From NCBI RefSeq assembly GCF_025966695.1, contig NZ_JAOEIY010000008.1, positions 143,254-207,253 on the forward strand: a stretch of DNA of 64,000 bases, given 5' to 3'. The number at the start of each line of letters is the position of its first letter. Position 1 is the first letter of the stretch. The position numbers and the translations under genes are program-made. The notes below the pieces were generated by a model, which had not been told where the DNA came from, made no database searches, and worked only from the letters and a program-made list of their open reading frames with translations. This DNA is from Stutzerimonas sp. S1. Its GTDB lineage: Bacteria > Pseudomonadota > Gammaproteobacteria > Pseudomonadales > Pseudomonadaceae. Shown here one piece after another: positions 8,497 through 16,399 of the stretch.

Positions 8497-9668
8497 TTCA
8501 GTCCATGTCAGGCATGTCGGCGGCGACCGGCGCGCCGCCGCGTCCCGCTCAGCCGCTCGCGGCGGCCAGCACCGCCGCTACGGCATCGGCGCTCGATTCC
8601 GGCACCGCTGGCATGGGCGAGCAGCCCGGCGCGTTCGGCGCACAGATGGCGCGCGCGGCGGATGTCGAGCAAGCGTCACAGGTCGAGTTGTCGGCGCTGT
8701 TGCTGACGACGGCACCGCCGGAGCAGACGAGCGAAGCGCCGATGGTGGCGTCAGCGCTTGCCGACGGCAGCGCCGCTGAGCAAAGCGCGCCGGAGCTGAC
8801 CGCTGAACAATGGCTGCTCGGCATGCTCGGCCAGCAGCAGGCGCAGGTGCAGGCCCGCGATGTCGCTGCGCCGACGGCAGCCGTGCCGCCTGTGGCGGTA
8901 ACGCTGGCGGTCGCGCCGGCGCCGGTCATGGTTGCACCCGCGTCCGTGGTAGCAGCCCCGGTGGCATCGGCCCCGGCTCCGGTCGATCCGCGGGTTCATG
9001 TCACGCCCGAGCGCTCACCGGCACTCGTCGAAACCCACATGCCGCCGGTGCGGATGGCCAGCGAGGCGCCGGCAGCGTCTGCGCCTGCGGCGGTCGTCGG
9101 TCTCGAGCAGGCAGAACCGGCGATCGCCAGCCAGCTGGACGCCTTGCTGAACACCGGCGAAGGCAGCGAGCGTGCGGAGCCGAGCAGCGCCGCCGGCGAG
9201 CGTCCGGCGCCGTCAGCGCTGCACGGCAGCGAACGCCTGCTGAAACTGCAGACACCGCAGGCACGCTGGGGCGAGCAGATGCTGCAGGCGCTGCGCGATA
9301 ACGTCGAGCTGCAGCTGCAGCAGAAGATCCAGAGCGCCACCATCCGCCTCGATCCGCCGGAGCTGGGCGCGCTGGAGATCCACCTCAGCCACGAGTCTGG
9401 CCGCTTGCATGTTCAGCTGACCGCCGCGCACGCCGATGTTGCCCGCCTGCTGCAGCAGACCAGCGACCGCCTGCGCCAGGAGCTGGTGGGACAGAACTTC
9501 GTGCAGGTCAACGTACAGGTCGGCGCGGACGGTCAGGGCCAGCAGGGCCGCGGCCAGCCGCGTGCGCCGCTGGCCGAGGACCTGCCGCTGCCGGCGGCCA
9601 ATGCGCAGCAGCCGGCCTCGCAGGCGCGCGGCCGCGAGCGGGCCGCCGATGTGCTGGTCACCGTATGA
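8493..9668 (+). CDS. fliK: Flagellar hook-length control protein FliK (LafE-like)
   Basis: 391 residues from GTG 8493 (GGGAG eight bases upstream, overlapping the fliT stop); an ATG at 8505 is an alternative. The first 270 residues are low-complexity Ala/Pro/Val, as expected for the molecular-ruler part. The C-terminal Flg_hook domain is clear: WGEQMLQALRDNVELQLQ, then IRLDPPELGALEIHLS and VNVQV. FliK measures hook length and switches export from hook to filament proteins. The tail after the domain is Gln/Arg-rich and probably disordered. Confidence 0.9.
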   Translation: MIQSMSGMSAATGAPPRPAQPLAAASTAATASALDSGTAGMGEQPGAFGAQMARAADVEQASQVELSALLLTTAPPEQTSEAPMVASALADGSAAEQSAPELTAEQWLLGMLGQQQAQVQARDVAAPTAAVPPVAVTLAVAPAPVMVAPASVVAAPVASAPAPVDPRVHVTPERSPALVETHMPPVRMASEAPAASAPAAVVGLEQAEPAIASQLDALLNTGEGSERAEPSSAAGERPAPSALHGSERLLKLQTPQARWGEQMLQALRDNVELQLQQKIQSATIRLDPPELGALEIHLSHESGRLHVQLTAAHADVARLLQQTSDRLRQELVGQNFVQVNVQVGADGQGQQGRGQPRAPLAEDLPLPAANAQQPASQARGRERAADVLVTV

Positions 9669-9705
9669 CCGGATTCAACCGTAACTTATTGATTGCGAGT
9701 GCTTT

Positions 9706-10170
9706 ATGAAGACGTCCCGTCTGGTGTTGCTGATGCTGCTGCTCAACGTGCTGACCCTCGCCGCCGGCGTGGGCATCAGCTACTGGCTGTTCAAGCCAGC
9801 CGCGGGCGCGCTGGCGTCGACCGAGGCGTCGGTGCCTGAGCCGGCCGAGCCGGTGGCCTACGAGTTCTTCCCGGTGCCGAAGGTGATCGTCAGCGTGCGG
9901 GACGAAGGGCGCGAGCATTACTTCGTGCTCGACCTGGCGTTGCAGGCCGAAGCCAGCGAGGACGAGCCGGTCAACTTCGCCCAGGTCGAACCGTTGGTGC
10001 GCAATTCGGTGGTCGCCTACCTCTCCGGCCTGCCGTTCGCCGAGTTGCGCGGGCTGCAGATCGGCGAGCTGCAGGTGCGCCTGGAGAATGCGCTGTTCGC
10101 CGATTTCGCCAGCAAGAACGCCGCGGTGCCGTTCAAGCATGTGCTGGTCAACAAGCTGATCGTGCAGTAA
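9706..10170 (+). CDS. fliL: Flagellar basal body-associated protein FliL (LafF-like)
   Basis: 154 residues: one N-terminal membrane segment (LVLLMLLLNVLTLAAGVGISYWLF, about residues 5-28), then a periplasmic FliL domain with the YVVLDLALQ-like and VEPLVRNSVVAYLSGLPFAEL segments, ending in HVLVNKLIVQ, like the VLFTxFVxQ end of the family. FliL surrounds the stator units and supports torque under load. It lies 37 bases after fliK, with only GAGTG as a weak ribosome site. Confidence 0.9.
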   Translation: MKTSRLVLLMLLLNVLTLAAGVGISYWLFKPAAGALASTEASVPEPAEPVAYEFFPVPKVIVSVRDEGREHYFVLDLALQAEASEDEPVNFAQVEPLVRNSVVAYLSGLPFAELRGLQIGELQVRLENALFADFASKNAAVPFKHVLVNKLIVQ

Positions 10171-10179
10171 GGCCCCGCC

Positions 10180-10911
10180 ATGAGCGCCACCTGCCCCGTC
10201 GATCACTACAGCGTTGCGCCGAGCGCTCCGGTGCTGTTCGCCCCGGGGGCCGAGCAGCGCTGGCTGATGCAGTACCTGCCGCTGGTCAAGCGCATCGTCC
10301 GGCAGCTGTCGCTGCAGGCCAATCAGGTGCTCGACCGCGAGGACATGGAGCAGATCGGCATGATGGGCCTGCTCGAGGGACTGCGTCGCTACGGCGAGCC
10401 GGACGAGCAGTTCGGGCGCTTTGCCGCGCTGCGCATCCGCGGGGCGATTCTCGATGAGTTGCGCCGGCAGGACTGGCGGCCACGGCAAGTGCGCCAGCAG
10501 GCACACAAGGTGCGCGATGCCATTCGCGAGCTGGGACGCCAGCTCGGCCATCCGCCGACGGATGAAGAGATCAAGGCCTTCACCGGCCTCGAGGACAAGG
10601 ACTATCAGGACTTCCTCTGGGCCGATTCGTCCGAGGCCATCGAGAGCCTCGACGAGCTGCTGCAGAGCGGTCACGAGCACTTCCCCGACACCGCCGAGCT
10701 GTTCGAGGAGCGGCTGCTGAAGGAACGGCTGCTGGAACAGGCGCTGAGCCAGCTGGACGAGCGCGAGCGCCTGGTGCTCACGCTCTATTACCAGCATGAG
10801 CTGAGCCTGAAGGAAATCGCCCTGGTGCTGGAAGTCACCGACGCCAGGGTCTGTCAGCTGAGCAAGCAGGCGATCGGCAAGGCCTGTCGCTTCCTAACCG
10901 AGAGAAACTAG
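10180..10911 (+). CDS. fliA: RNA polymerase sigma-28 factor FliA (LafS-like)
   Basis: 243 residues with sigma regions 2 (LPLVKRIVRQL, then DMEQIGMMGLLEGLRRY, FGRFAALRIRGAILDELRRQDW), 3, and 4 (LSQLDERERLVLTLYYQHELSLKEIALVLEVTDARVCQLSKQAI). FliA directs late-gene transcription, here most likely the flagellin gene. Its placement just before motAB and inside a sigma-54 operon is the lafS position of lateral systems; polar fliA of Pseudomonas is elsewhere, next to fleN. FlgM at 5538 is the probable inhibitor. Confidence 0.93.
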   Translation: MSATCPVDHYSVAPSAPVLFAPGAEQRWLMQYLPLVKRIVRQLSLQANQVLDREDMEQIGMMGLLEGLRRYGEPDEQFGRFAALRIRGAILDELRRQDWRPRQVRQQAHKVRDAIRELGRQLGHPPTDEEIKAFTGLEDKDYQDFLWADSSEAIESLDELLQSGHEHFPDTAELFEERLLKERLLEQALSQLDERERLVLTLYYQHELSLKEIALVLEVTDARVCQLSKQAIGKACRFLTERN

Positions 10912-10918
10912 AGACGTC

Positions 10919-11791
10919 ATGCAGAAAGTATTAGGTGCGTTGATCATCGTCGGTTGTGTGCTGGGCGGCTATGCCATGGCCAATGGCGACATGAGTGTGC
11001 TCTGGCAGCCGGCGGAAGTGGTGATCATCCTCGGTGCCGCCATCGGCAGTCTGGTGGTGGGCAATCCCAAGGAAGTGCTGGTGGAGATGCTCTCGCAGAT
11101 GCGTGGCGTGTTCATCTACGAGCGCCGCGGCGAGGAGTTCCAGCGCCAGCTGCTGATGCTGCTCTATGAGCTGCTGGAAATGGTCGACGTCGGCGGCCTC
11201 AAGGTGCTCGATTCGCACATCGAGGAACCGGAAGAGAGCGACCTCTTTGCGCGCTATCCGCTGATCCTCAAGGAAAAGAACCTGATGGCGTTCATCGCCG
11301 ACAACTTCCGGCTGATGGCCATGGGCAAGATCAGCGCCCACGAGCTGGAGGGCTTCCTCGAGCAGGAACTGGAGGCCATGGAAAACGCCCTGCTGCAGCC
11401 GTCGCGCTCGCTGTTCAAGATCGGCGAGGCCATGCCGGGCTTCGGCATCCTCGCCGCGATCATGGGCATCATCATCACCATGGGCAGCATCGGCGGCAGC
11501 GTGGCGGAGATCGGCGCCCATGTGGCCGCGGCGCTGGTCGGCACCTTCCTCGGCATCTTCTTCTGCTACTGCCTGATGGAGCCGCTGTCCAACGCCATGG
11601 GTCAGCGGGTCAAGACCGAGCTGTCGGCGCTTGAATGCGTGCGCACCACGCTGGTGGCGCATCTGGCCGGCAAGCCGACGCTGCTGGCGGTCGATGCCGG
11701 ACGCAAGCTGATCGAACAGGACGTCAAGCCGGCCTTCCGCCAACTCGAGGTCTGGGTCAACCAGTACGAGGAAGAAAGGGACGCGGCATGA
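10919..11791 (+). CDS. motA: Flagellar stator protein MotA (LafT-like)
   Basis: 290 residues with four membrane segments: residues 1-20, about 30-50, then MPGFGILAAIMGIIITMG and ALVGTFLGIFFCYCLMEPL. The cytoplasmic loop carries the charged residues that contact FliG (YERRGEEFQRQLLMLLYELLEM). The family forms the proton-driven stator pentamer with a MotB dimer. The gene starts eight bases after fliA and overlaps motB (ATGA), as lafT does with lafU. Confidence 0.95.
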   Translation: MQKVLGALIIVGCVLGGYAMANGDMSVLWQPAEVVIILGAAIGSLVVGNPKEVLVEMLSQMRGVFIYERRGEEFQRQLLMLLYELLEMVDVGGLKVLDSHIEEPEESDLFARYPLILKEKNLMAFIADNFRLMAMGKISAHELEGFLEQELEAMENALLQPSRSLFKIGEAMPGFGILAAIMGIIITMGSIGGSVAEIGAHVAAALVGTFLGIFFCYCLMEPLSNAMGQRVKTELSALECVRTTLVAHLAGKPTLLAVDAGRKLIEQDVKPAFRQLEVWVNQYEEERDAA

Positions 11792-12708
11792 AGAGCCGAG
11801 GCAAGGGCAAGGGCGGCGGAGAGCACGAGATCATCGTCCGGCGCCGCAGCAAGAAGGGCCACGGCGACGAGCATGGCGGCGCCTGGAAGGTGGCATTCGC
11901 CGACTTCACCCTGGCGATGATGGCGTTGTTCATGGTGTTGTGGATCATCCAGCCGCAGATGCAGATGAACAACCCGGCCTACGGCGAGCAGGAGAGCAAT
12001 CCGTTGGTGGACGGCGGCGCCGGCATCTTCGACGGCACCAGCCGTTCGCCGCTGGAGCTGGACGGCGTGCCGATCCGCGCGCCGCAGGCCGAGCCCGCGC
12101 CTGCGAGCAAGCCGCAGGAGGCCGTGGAAGGCAGCCGCCACTACGGTTCCACCGCCGAGTTGCAGCAGCTCGCCGAACTGATGAAGAACGTCGCCAGCGA
12201 GGTTGATGCGCTCGCCAATATCGAGGTCGATGTGGTGCCGCAGGGGCTGCGCATCCTGATCAAGGACGACCAGCAGCGCTTCATGTTCCAGCGTGGTAGC
12301 GCGATCCTCGATCCGCACTTCCGCAAGCTGCTCGACGTGCTCGCCGGGGTGCTGGCCAAGGTGGAGAACAAGCTGATCATCAGCGGCCATACCGATGCCA
12401 CGCCGTATCGCCAGCAGAGCGGTTACGACAACTGGAATCTCTCCGGCGATCGCGCCCTGCGCGCACGCCACGCGCTGGTGGCGTCCGGCCTGCCGGAGCG
12501 TGCGGTGCTGCAGGTGACTGCACAGGCTGACGTCATGCCGTTGCACCCGCAGGACCCGCTCAACGGTGCCAATCGGCGGGTGGAAATCCTCCTGCTGACC
12601 GATTCGGCGGAAGCGCTGTACAAGGAACTGTTCGGCGACAGCTATGGGCGCGTGAACTTTTCCGAGAGTGGTGCCCGCTTCAGCGAGCCGGCCGACAAGA
12701 CGCTGTGA
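11788..12708 (+). CDS. motB: Flagellar stator protein MotB (LafU-like)
   Basis: 306 residues from ATG 11788, overlapping the motA stop. A basic N-terminal tail precedes the single membrane segment WKVAFADFTLAMMALFMVLW, in which Asp39 is the conserved proton-carrying residue. The C-terminal OmpA-like peptidoglycan-binding domain shows LIISGHTDATPY, NWNLSGDRALRARHALV and NGANRRVEILLL. The Asp context suggests a proton-driven motor, but the ion cannot be proven from this alone. It is the last gene of the fliD operon. Confidence 0.95.
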   Translation: MKSRGKGKGGGEHEIIVRRRSKKGHGDEHGGAWKVAFADFTLAMMALFMVLWIIQPQMQMNNPAYGEQESNPLVDGGAGIFDGTSRSPLELDGVPIRAPQAEPAPASKPQEAVEGSRHYGSTAELQQLAELMKNVASEVDALANIEVDVVPQGLRILIKDDQQRFMFQRGSAILDPHFRKLLDVLAGVLAKVENKLIISGHTDATPYRQQSGYDNWNLSGDRALRARHALVASGLPERAVLQVTAQADVMPLHPQDPLNGANRRVEILLLTDSAEALYKELFGDSYGRVNFSESGARFSEPADKTL

Positions 12709-12780
12709 TCCGCTGTCGGCAGCTGCTGTCACCGAGGTCCGCAGCCGTGGCTGCCGGGATCAATTGGGCCGGGGGCTGCT

Positions 12781-13263
12781 TCAGAGCCGGGCGCTGGCGT
12801 GATCGGCGCAGTAGACCTGCTGGGTTTCTACGCCATAGAGGCAGGCGCCGATCTTCTCGAGGGTGATCCGCGCACCTTTGTGCTTGCCGTAGAACAGGTT
12901 GAAGACGAGCTCGTCGTCGAGCTGACTGCGCGCATCGAAGCCGCTGATCTGCCCTTCTTCGACCACCAGTCGCGCCTGACCCAGCAGGTCGGTTTCGATC
13001 CGCCCCGACGCTTCGACCACGGTAGGGGCGTTGCGGGTCATCGAGTAGAAACGCCCGTCGTTGAAGACCAGGCTCTGGGTGACTTTGGCCACCTCGCCAT
13101 TGCTCATCAGCACCTGGCCGGTCGAACTGTAGTGGCCTTCCAGGCGTGGCGCCAGGCTGCTGGTAGCGCCCATCGCGACCAGTGCCCAGAGCGCCAGTGC
13201 CGAAGGCACCATCACCCGCAGCATGCGTTTGCCGATGACACCGGTTTCGTTATGCATGCTCAT
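12781..13263 (-). CDS. Membrane-anchored partner protein of the ToxR-like regulator (unknown family)
   Basis: 160 residues with an N-terminal membrane or signal segment (VMVPSALALWALVAMGATSSL, about residues 15-35) and a small, probably periplasmic domain with two cysteines near the end. I do not recognise the family. The ATG at 13263 overlaps the stop of the upstream regulator gene (ATGA), so the two are co-translated. A transmembrane winged-helix regulator coupled to a small membrane-anchored protein recalls ToxR-ToxS and TcpP-TcpH, in which the second protein protects the first. That role is inferred from the arrangement only. Confidence 0.6.
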   Translation of the reverse strand: MSMHNETGVIGKRMLRVMVPSALALWALVAMGATSSLAPRLEGHYSSTGQVLMSNGEVAKVTQSLVFNDGRFYSMTRNAPTVVEASGRIETDLLGQARLVVEEGQISGFDARSQLDDELVFNLFYGKHKGARITLEKIGACLYGVETQQVYCADHASARL

Positions 13264-14108
13264 TGCAGGCACCCTTGCAGCTGTTGGTTGGGAATCGCGT
13301 TCAGTCGGCTCTTGTGCACCTTCAGCCAGTTGATCTGGCCGTTGCTATGCACACAGCGAATTTCATAGAAGCCAGGTGACATATTGACGATCAGTTGCGT
13401 GGGCTTGATGTTCATGGCGGCGATGGTGGCCACCAGTTCGCGGGTTTCCATCACCAGTGCATCCAGCAGACGCTGGCTTTTGTCGACGTACAGGACTTGC
13501 AGCGCGCCGACTCCCTGCGTGTGCGTGAATGGCCCCTTGGGCGCCAGCAGAAAGCGATAGCCGAGGGCGGCGACTGCTATCAGTGTCATCAGCGTGGTTC
13601 CGGCCAGCAGTGGCGATGGCCAGGACCAACGCCGCGACGGGCTGGACGTGATCGGCTGCGCGGGCGGCACGCTGGTTGCTTCGGCTGGCGCGGGTACGGG
13701 GTCGATTGGCTGATGCACGATCGCCGCTTCGTGGCCGGCCGCGAGGTAATTGGGATTGAACAGGTAGCCGCGCCGCGGCAGCGTCTGGATGATCTGGTTG
13801 CCGGAGTCGAACAGCAGCTGACGCAAGGTATAGATCTGCTGATTCAGGCTGCCCTGACCTACCACCCGGTTCTCCCAGGCATGGCGCAGCAGCTCTTCGC
13901 GGGAAACCACTTCACCGGGTGTCTGCAACAGACGCTCCAGCACGCGGCTGCCGGAGAAGCCCAGGTCAATCTTCTCGATGCGATCAGGGTAGTGCTGCAC
14001 CAGCTGGTACAGCGCGCTGTCGAAGCGAGCCTTGCAGCCCTCGCGGCCGGTTTTCAGCAGGGGACGGACAGTGGCATCGGTGGCCGAGTGGGTCAGAGAT
14101 GAGGTCAT
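13260..14108 (-). CDS. ToxR/CadC-type transmembrane transcriptional regulator (LafZ-like position)
   Basis: 282 residues. Residues about 30-115 form an OmpR-type winged helix (VLERLLQTPGEVVSREELLRHAWENRVVG, then LRQLLFDSGNQIIQTLPRRGYLF). A Pro-rich linker follows, then one membrane segment (about 170-190, LLAGTTLMTLIAVAALGYRFLL) and a periplasmic domain with two cysteines. Such proteins bind DNA from the membrane and sense periplasmic signals. It lies between motB and the flagellin gene, where Flag-2 clusters carry the membrane regulator lafZ, so control of the lateral flagellin or operon is likely. Direct targets cannot be read from sequence. Confidence 0.82.
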   Translation of the reverse strand: MTSSLTHSATDATVRPLLKTGREGCKARFDSALYQLVQHYPDRIEKIDLGFSGSRVLERLLQTPGEVVSREELLRHAWENRVVGQGSLNQQIYTLRQLLFDSGNQIIQTLPRRGYLFNPNYLAAGHEAAIVHQPIDPVPAPAEATSVPPAQPITSSPSRRWSWPSPLLAGTTLMTLIAVAALGYRFLLAPKGPFTHTQGVGALQVLYVDKSQRLLDALVMETRELVATIAAMNIKPTQLIVNMSPGFYEIRCVHSNGQINWLKVHKSRLNAIPNQQLQGCLQ

Positions 14109-14391
14109 GGAGCCTGATCGGCGGAGCTGTGATTGAGATCAAAAGATTGATGTGAACAGATCGGCAATATATTGGCGCCGTTTTTTTGAATACACAAGCA
14201 GCCATGATGGCATTTAGCTTTATGTAGTAATGGCACGGTGATATCATACGCACCCAAATATGGCTTCAAGACTGGTCGGCGAGGTGTCCCCAAGCCGCGC
14301 AAATCAAGGCTCTCGCGTGTTCTAACGGATATCGTCGAGCGCCTCTGGCATCGCCTCCTCCATTCGTCGGATAGACGGCGGCGGGAAGCAG
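14109..14391. other. AT-rich intergenic region upstream of the ToxR-like gene
   Basis: No convincing gene lies between the ToxR-like gene and the flagellin terminator. The first 150 bases are markedly AT-rich compared with the neighbours and contain the candidate promoter at 14166-14194. A TGGCAC at 14231 lacks a matching -12 element. The remainder to 14391 shows nothing I can name. Confidence 0.5.
14166..14194 (-). promoter_or_regulatory. Candidate sigma-70 promoter of the ToxR-like gene
   Basis: Read on the minus strand, TGTATT and TATATT are separated by 17 bases, about 60 bases before the ATG at 14108. The -10 is one base from TATAAT; the -35 is poor, which would fit a promoter that needs an activator. 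The run of seven A residues in the spacer and the AT-rich surroundings would also suit silencing by MvaT/H-NS-type proteins. Weak evidence. Confidence 0.35.
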
Positions 14392-14429
14392 AAACGAAAA
14401 CGCCCCGAGCATTCGGGGCGTTTTCGTTT
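14392..14429 (-). terminator. Strong rho-independent terminator after the flagellin gene
   Basis: A perfect 17-bp stem (arms 14392-14408 and 14413-14429) with a four-base GCAT loop. The inner GC-rich part (CGCCCCGA/TCGGGGCG) is flanked by A-rich and T-rich arms, so each strand has a U-tract. It lies about 45 bases after the flagellin stop at 14473 and would stop readthrough toward the ToxR-like gene. The symmetry allows it to work in both directions. Confidence 0.9.
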
Positions 14430-14437
14430 GTCCGGGT

Positions 14438-14460
14438 GATCGGCCTGCAGCAGGCCGATC
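14438..14460 (-). terminator. Second hairpin directly after the flagellin gene
   Basis: A perfect 10-bp inverted repeat, GATCGGCCTG and CAGGCCGATC, with a three-base loop lies between the flagellin stop and the main terminator. It has no T-run of its own. A stable 3' hairpin in front of a terminator could protect an abundant flagellin mRNA from 3' exonucleases. That function is inferred. Confidence 0.6.
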
Positions 14461-14472
14461 GTCAGCAGGCGA

Positions 14473-15351
14473 TCAGCCCAACAGACCCATGACCATGCCC
14501 GGCATCTGGCCGGCTTGCTTGAGCATCGAGATGCCGGACTGCATCAGCATGCTGTTCTTGCTCATGTTGGCGCTTTCGATAGCGAAGTCGGCATCCATGA
14601 TGCGGCCTTTGGCCATCTCGGTGTTGTCCTTCATGTTCGCCAGGTTGTTGCTGGTGTGGTTCAGGCGATTGATGGTGGCACCGAACTGGGCGCGCAGGGA
14701 GCCGATGTCATCCAGAGCCGTGGCCAGGGTATCGATCATGGTGTTGGCGCCGGCTTCGGTGGCGATCTCAGTGCCTGCGGTGCCCGGAGTGGTGTAGTTG
14801 CTCGACAGGCCGTCTAGGGTGGTACCCAGTGCGGCGGAAGCGGTGGTGACGTCCAGTTCCAGTTTTTCGGCAGTGGTTGCACCGATCTGGAAGTTGACGG
14901 CAGCGGCGCCGAACTTGCCGGTAGCACCGTCCAGACCGAACAGCTTCTCGCCAGCGTAGCTGGTGTTGGTCATGATGTTGGCCAGTTCTTTGCCCAGCTC
15001 GTCGTATTCGGCCTGCAGCGCATCGCGATCAGCCTGGGCGTTGGTGCCGTTGGCGGATTGGGTGGCCAGATCCTTCATGCGCTGAACGATGTCAGTCATC
15101 TCGTTGAAGGCGCCTTCAGCGGTCTGCAGCATCGAGGTGGCGTCGCCGGTGTTGCGGATGGCCACAGCCATGCCGCGGCTCTGGGCGTTCAGGCGAGTGG
15201 CGATTTGCAGGCCGGCGGCATCGTCGGCAGCGGAGTTCACACGCAGGCCGGTGCCCAGGCGCTGCTGGTTGGTCGACAGAGCGTTGTTGAATTTGGTCAG
15301 GCTGGTCTGAGTAGTCAGCGAGGAGTAGTTGGTATGAATGGACAGGGCCAT
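14473..15351 (-). CDS. lafA: Lateral-type flagellin
   Basis: 292 residues, short for Pseudomonas FliC and typical of lateral flagellins. The N-terminal D0/D1 motif (IHTNYSSLTTQTSLTKFNNAL, then LGTGLRVNSAADDAAGLQIATRL) and the C-terminal D1/D0 motif (LRAQFGATINRLNHTSNNLANM, MSKNSMLMQSGISMLKQA) are complete, with a small variable centre of about 100 residues. It would form the filament of the second flagellum, with FliS (7794) as chaperone. AAGGA lies seven bases before the ATG. It is monocistronic, bounded by its own candidate sigma-28 promoter and a strong terminator. Confidence 0.94.
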   Translation of the reverse strand: MALSIHTNYSSLTTQTSLTKFNNALSTNQQRLGTGLRVNSAADDAAGLQIATRLNAQSRGMAVAIRNTGDATSMLQTAEGAFNEMTDIVQRMKDLATQSANGTNAQADRDALQAEYDELGKELANIMTNTSYAGEKLFGLDGATGKFGAAAVNFQIGATTAEKLELDVTTASAALGTTLDGLSSNYTTPGTAGTEIATEAGANTMIDTLATALDDIGSLRAQFGATINRLNHTSNNLANMKDNTEMAKGRIMDADFAIESANMSKNSMLMQSGISMLKQAGQMPGMVMGLLG

Positions 15352-15414
15352 GATGAATTCCTTCGTGCTAAGTGGGCTGTAGGAGCTGGCTTGACTGCCT
15401 GCTGGAAGGGTAAG

Positions 15415-15440
15415 GCGACGGCCCGAAGCGAAGGATTAAA
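15415..15440 (-). promoter_or_regulatory. Candidate sigma-28 promoter of the flagellin gene
   Basis: On the minus strand TTTAATCC, ten bases, then GCCGTCGC resembles the FliA consensus TAAAGTTT-N11-GCCGATAA, with GCCG intact. It lies about 65 bases before the flagellin ATG. The -35 part sits in a small palindrome (GGATT-A-AATCC). Spacing is one base short and the -10 is imperfect, so this is a candidate only; FliA control of lafA is the rule in lateral systems. Confidence 0.5.
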
Positions 15441-15988
15441 TCCTGGCGCCAAAAATTTCTCTTTCTTCTGTTCCTTCAAGAAGCCTCTGCGGTTGCACCG
15501 GATGACCGCCTCTGTAGGCACGTGCGCATCCAAGGCAGGCACCGTTGCGGTGCCGCTTATCGGATCTTCGCCTTTCAGGCAGTGGGAATGGTCGTTGGCT
15601 GGCGAGCCGGGAGGCCTGCGCGCGCACTTCGGAGTTGCCTTCTTGTCCCATGTTTTCCAGTTAGCAGCCTTGTCGCAGGGTGGCGTTTCCACTGTTCAAG
15701 GTGATTGCAGACTCAGGCGCCTCGTGCTTGGGTAGGTTCGGGTAGTCCACGAAAGACCCCCGAGTGCTTCAGTCAGCACGGCCGCCAGTAAGACACCCCC
15801 GTCGGGTTGGGTGCAGTCATCGTATCTGTACGTCCTTGTAGCGGTTTATGGGCAGTGCTCAACTAGCGCAGGGTTGTGGGGTGATTGCAATAAGATGCCC
15901 CTTGTTTTTGCGTGACGGATATCAGCGTGAGTGCGGTCTACGCAATATCTAGAAAACGACGGGTGTGCCCGGTTGTTTCCAGCGGTTC
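15441..15988. other. Non-coding gap between the flagellar and T6SS regions
   Basis: About 550 bases with no open frame that I can support by codon pattern, start context or homology. It contains one clear small hairpin (15538-15554, GGCACCG/CGGTGCC with a TTG loop) and becomes AT-richer toward 15900-15988. It marks the junction between two accessory loci and may hold remnants of older insertions, but I see no insertion-sequence ends or repeats. Confidence 0.5.
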
Positions 15989-16399
15989 TCATATATTAGG
16001 GGCGATGCGATTGAGATAACCCGCCCTTTCGTCACTCATTCTAGAAATGCAATTATCAATCGTTACTTGGTAGGCTTCCGCGGTTTCCTCTATTTCAAAG
16101 GCTTCAAGCTTGCAATCTGCGTCTCGCAGATCGATCCATGCTCGCTGCGCCGCCTTTAACAGGGAAATATATTGGCCTGCTAGCAAAGGCGAGTTTTCAT
16201 ACTGGAACCTGATGCGATTCAAGGTGGCCTTGTACGATGAATTAAGCAGGTTGTCAGATTGTTCTTTGTTATACTGTGCGCATAGTGCTATCTGAGAAGA
16301 TGCTTCAATCCGTTCACATGGATTTATAACATCATCGCTAAATGCTGGGCGCACAAATAGAATAAAAAAAAGTGGAATTGTATTTCGGGTATTGAACAT
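15989..16399 (-). CDS. LprI/DUF1311-like secreted lysozyme-inhibitor protein, probable T6SS immunity protein
   Basis: 136 residues: an N-terminal signal peptide (IPLFFILFVRPAFS), then a helical domain with the DUF1311/LprI pattern NLLNSSYKATLNRI, LLKAAQRAWIDLRDADCKLEAF and DNCISRMSDERAGYLNRI, with cysteines placed for disulfides. LprI-type proteins inhibit lysozymes. The ATG directly abuts the TAA of the effector gene, whose C-terminus looks like a muramidase. A periplasmic lysozyme inhibitor behind a muramidase effector is a textbook immunity arrangement, though the pairing is inferred. Codon use is AT-rich compared with the T6SS core. Confidence 0.8.
   Translation of the reverse strand: MFNTRNTIPLFFILFVRPAFSDDVINPCERIEASSQIALCAQYNKEQSDNLLNSSYKATLNRIRFQYENSPLLAGQYISLLKAAQRAWIDLRDADCKLEAFEIEETAEAYQVTIDNCISRMSDERAGYLNRIAPNI

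Noticed and set aside
14231..14246. TGGCAC before the flagellin terminator as a sigma-54 promoter
   Set aside because: There is no TTGC at the required distance (TATC instead), and no plus-strand gene follows.
15441..15988. Genes or a riboswitch in the gap after the flagellin promoter
   Set aside because: Short frames on both strands lack ribosome sites and recognisable protein patterns, and no conserved riboswitch core (c-di-GMP type or other) could be aligned by eye.
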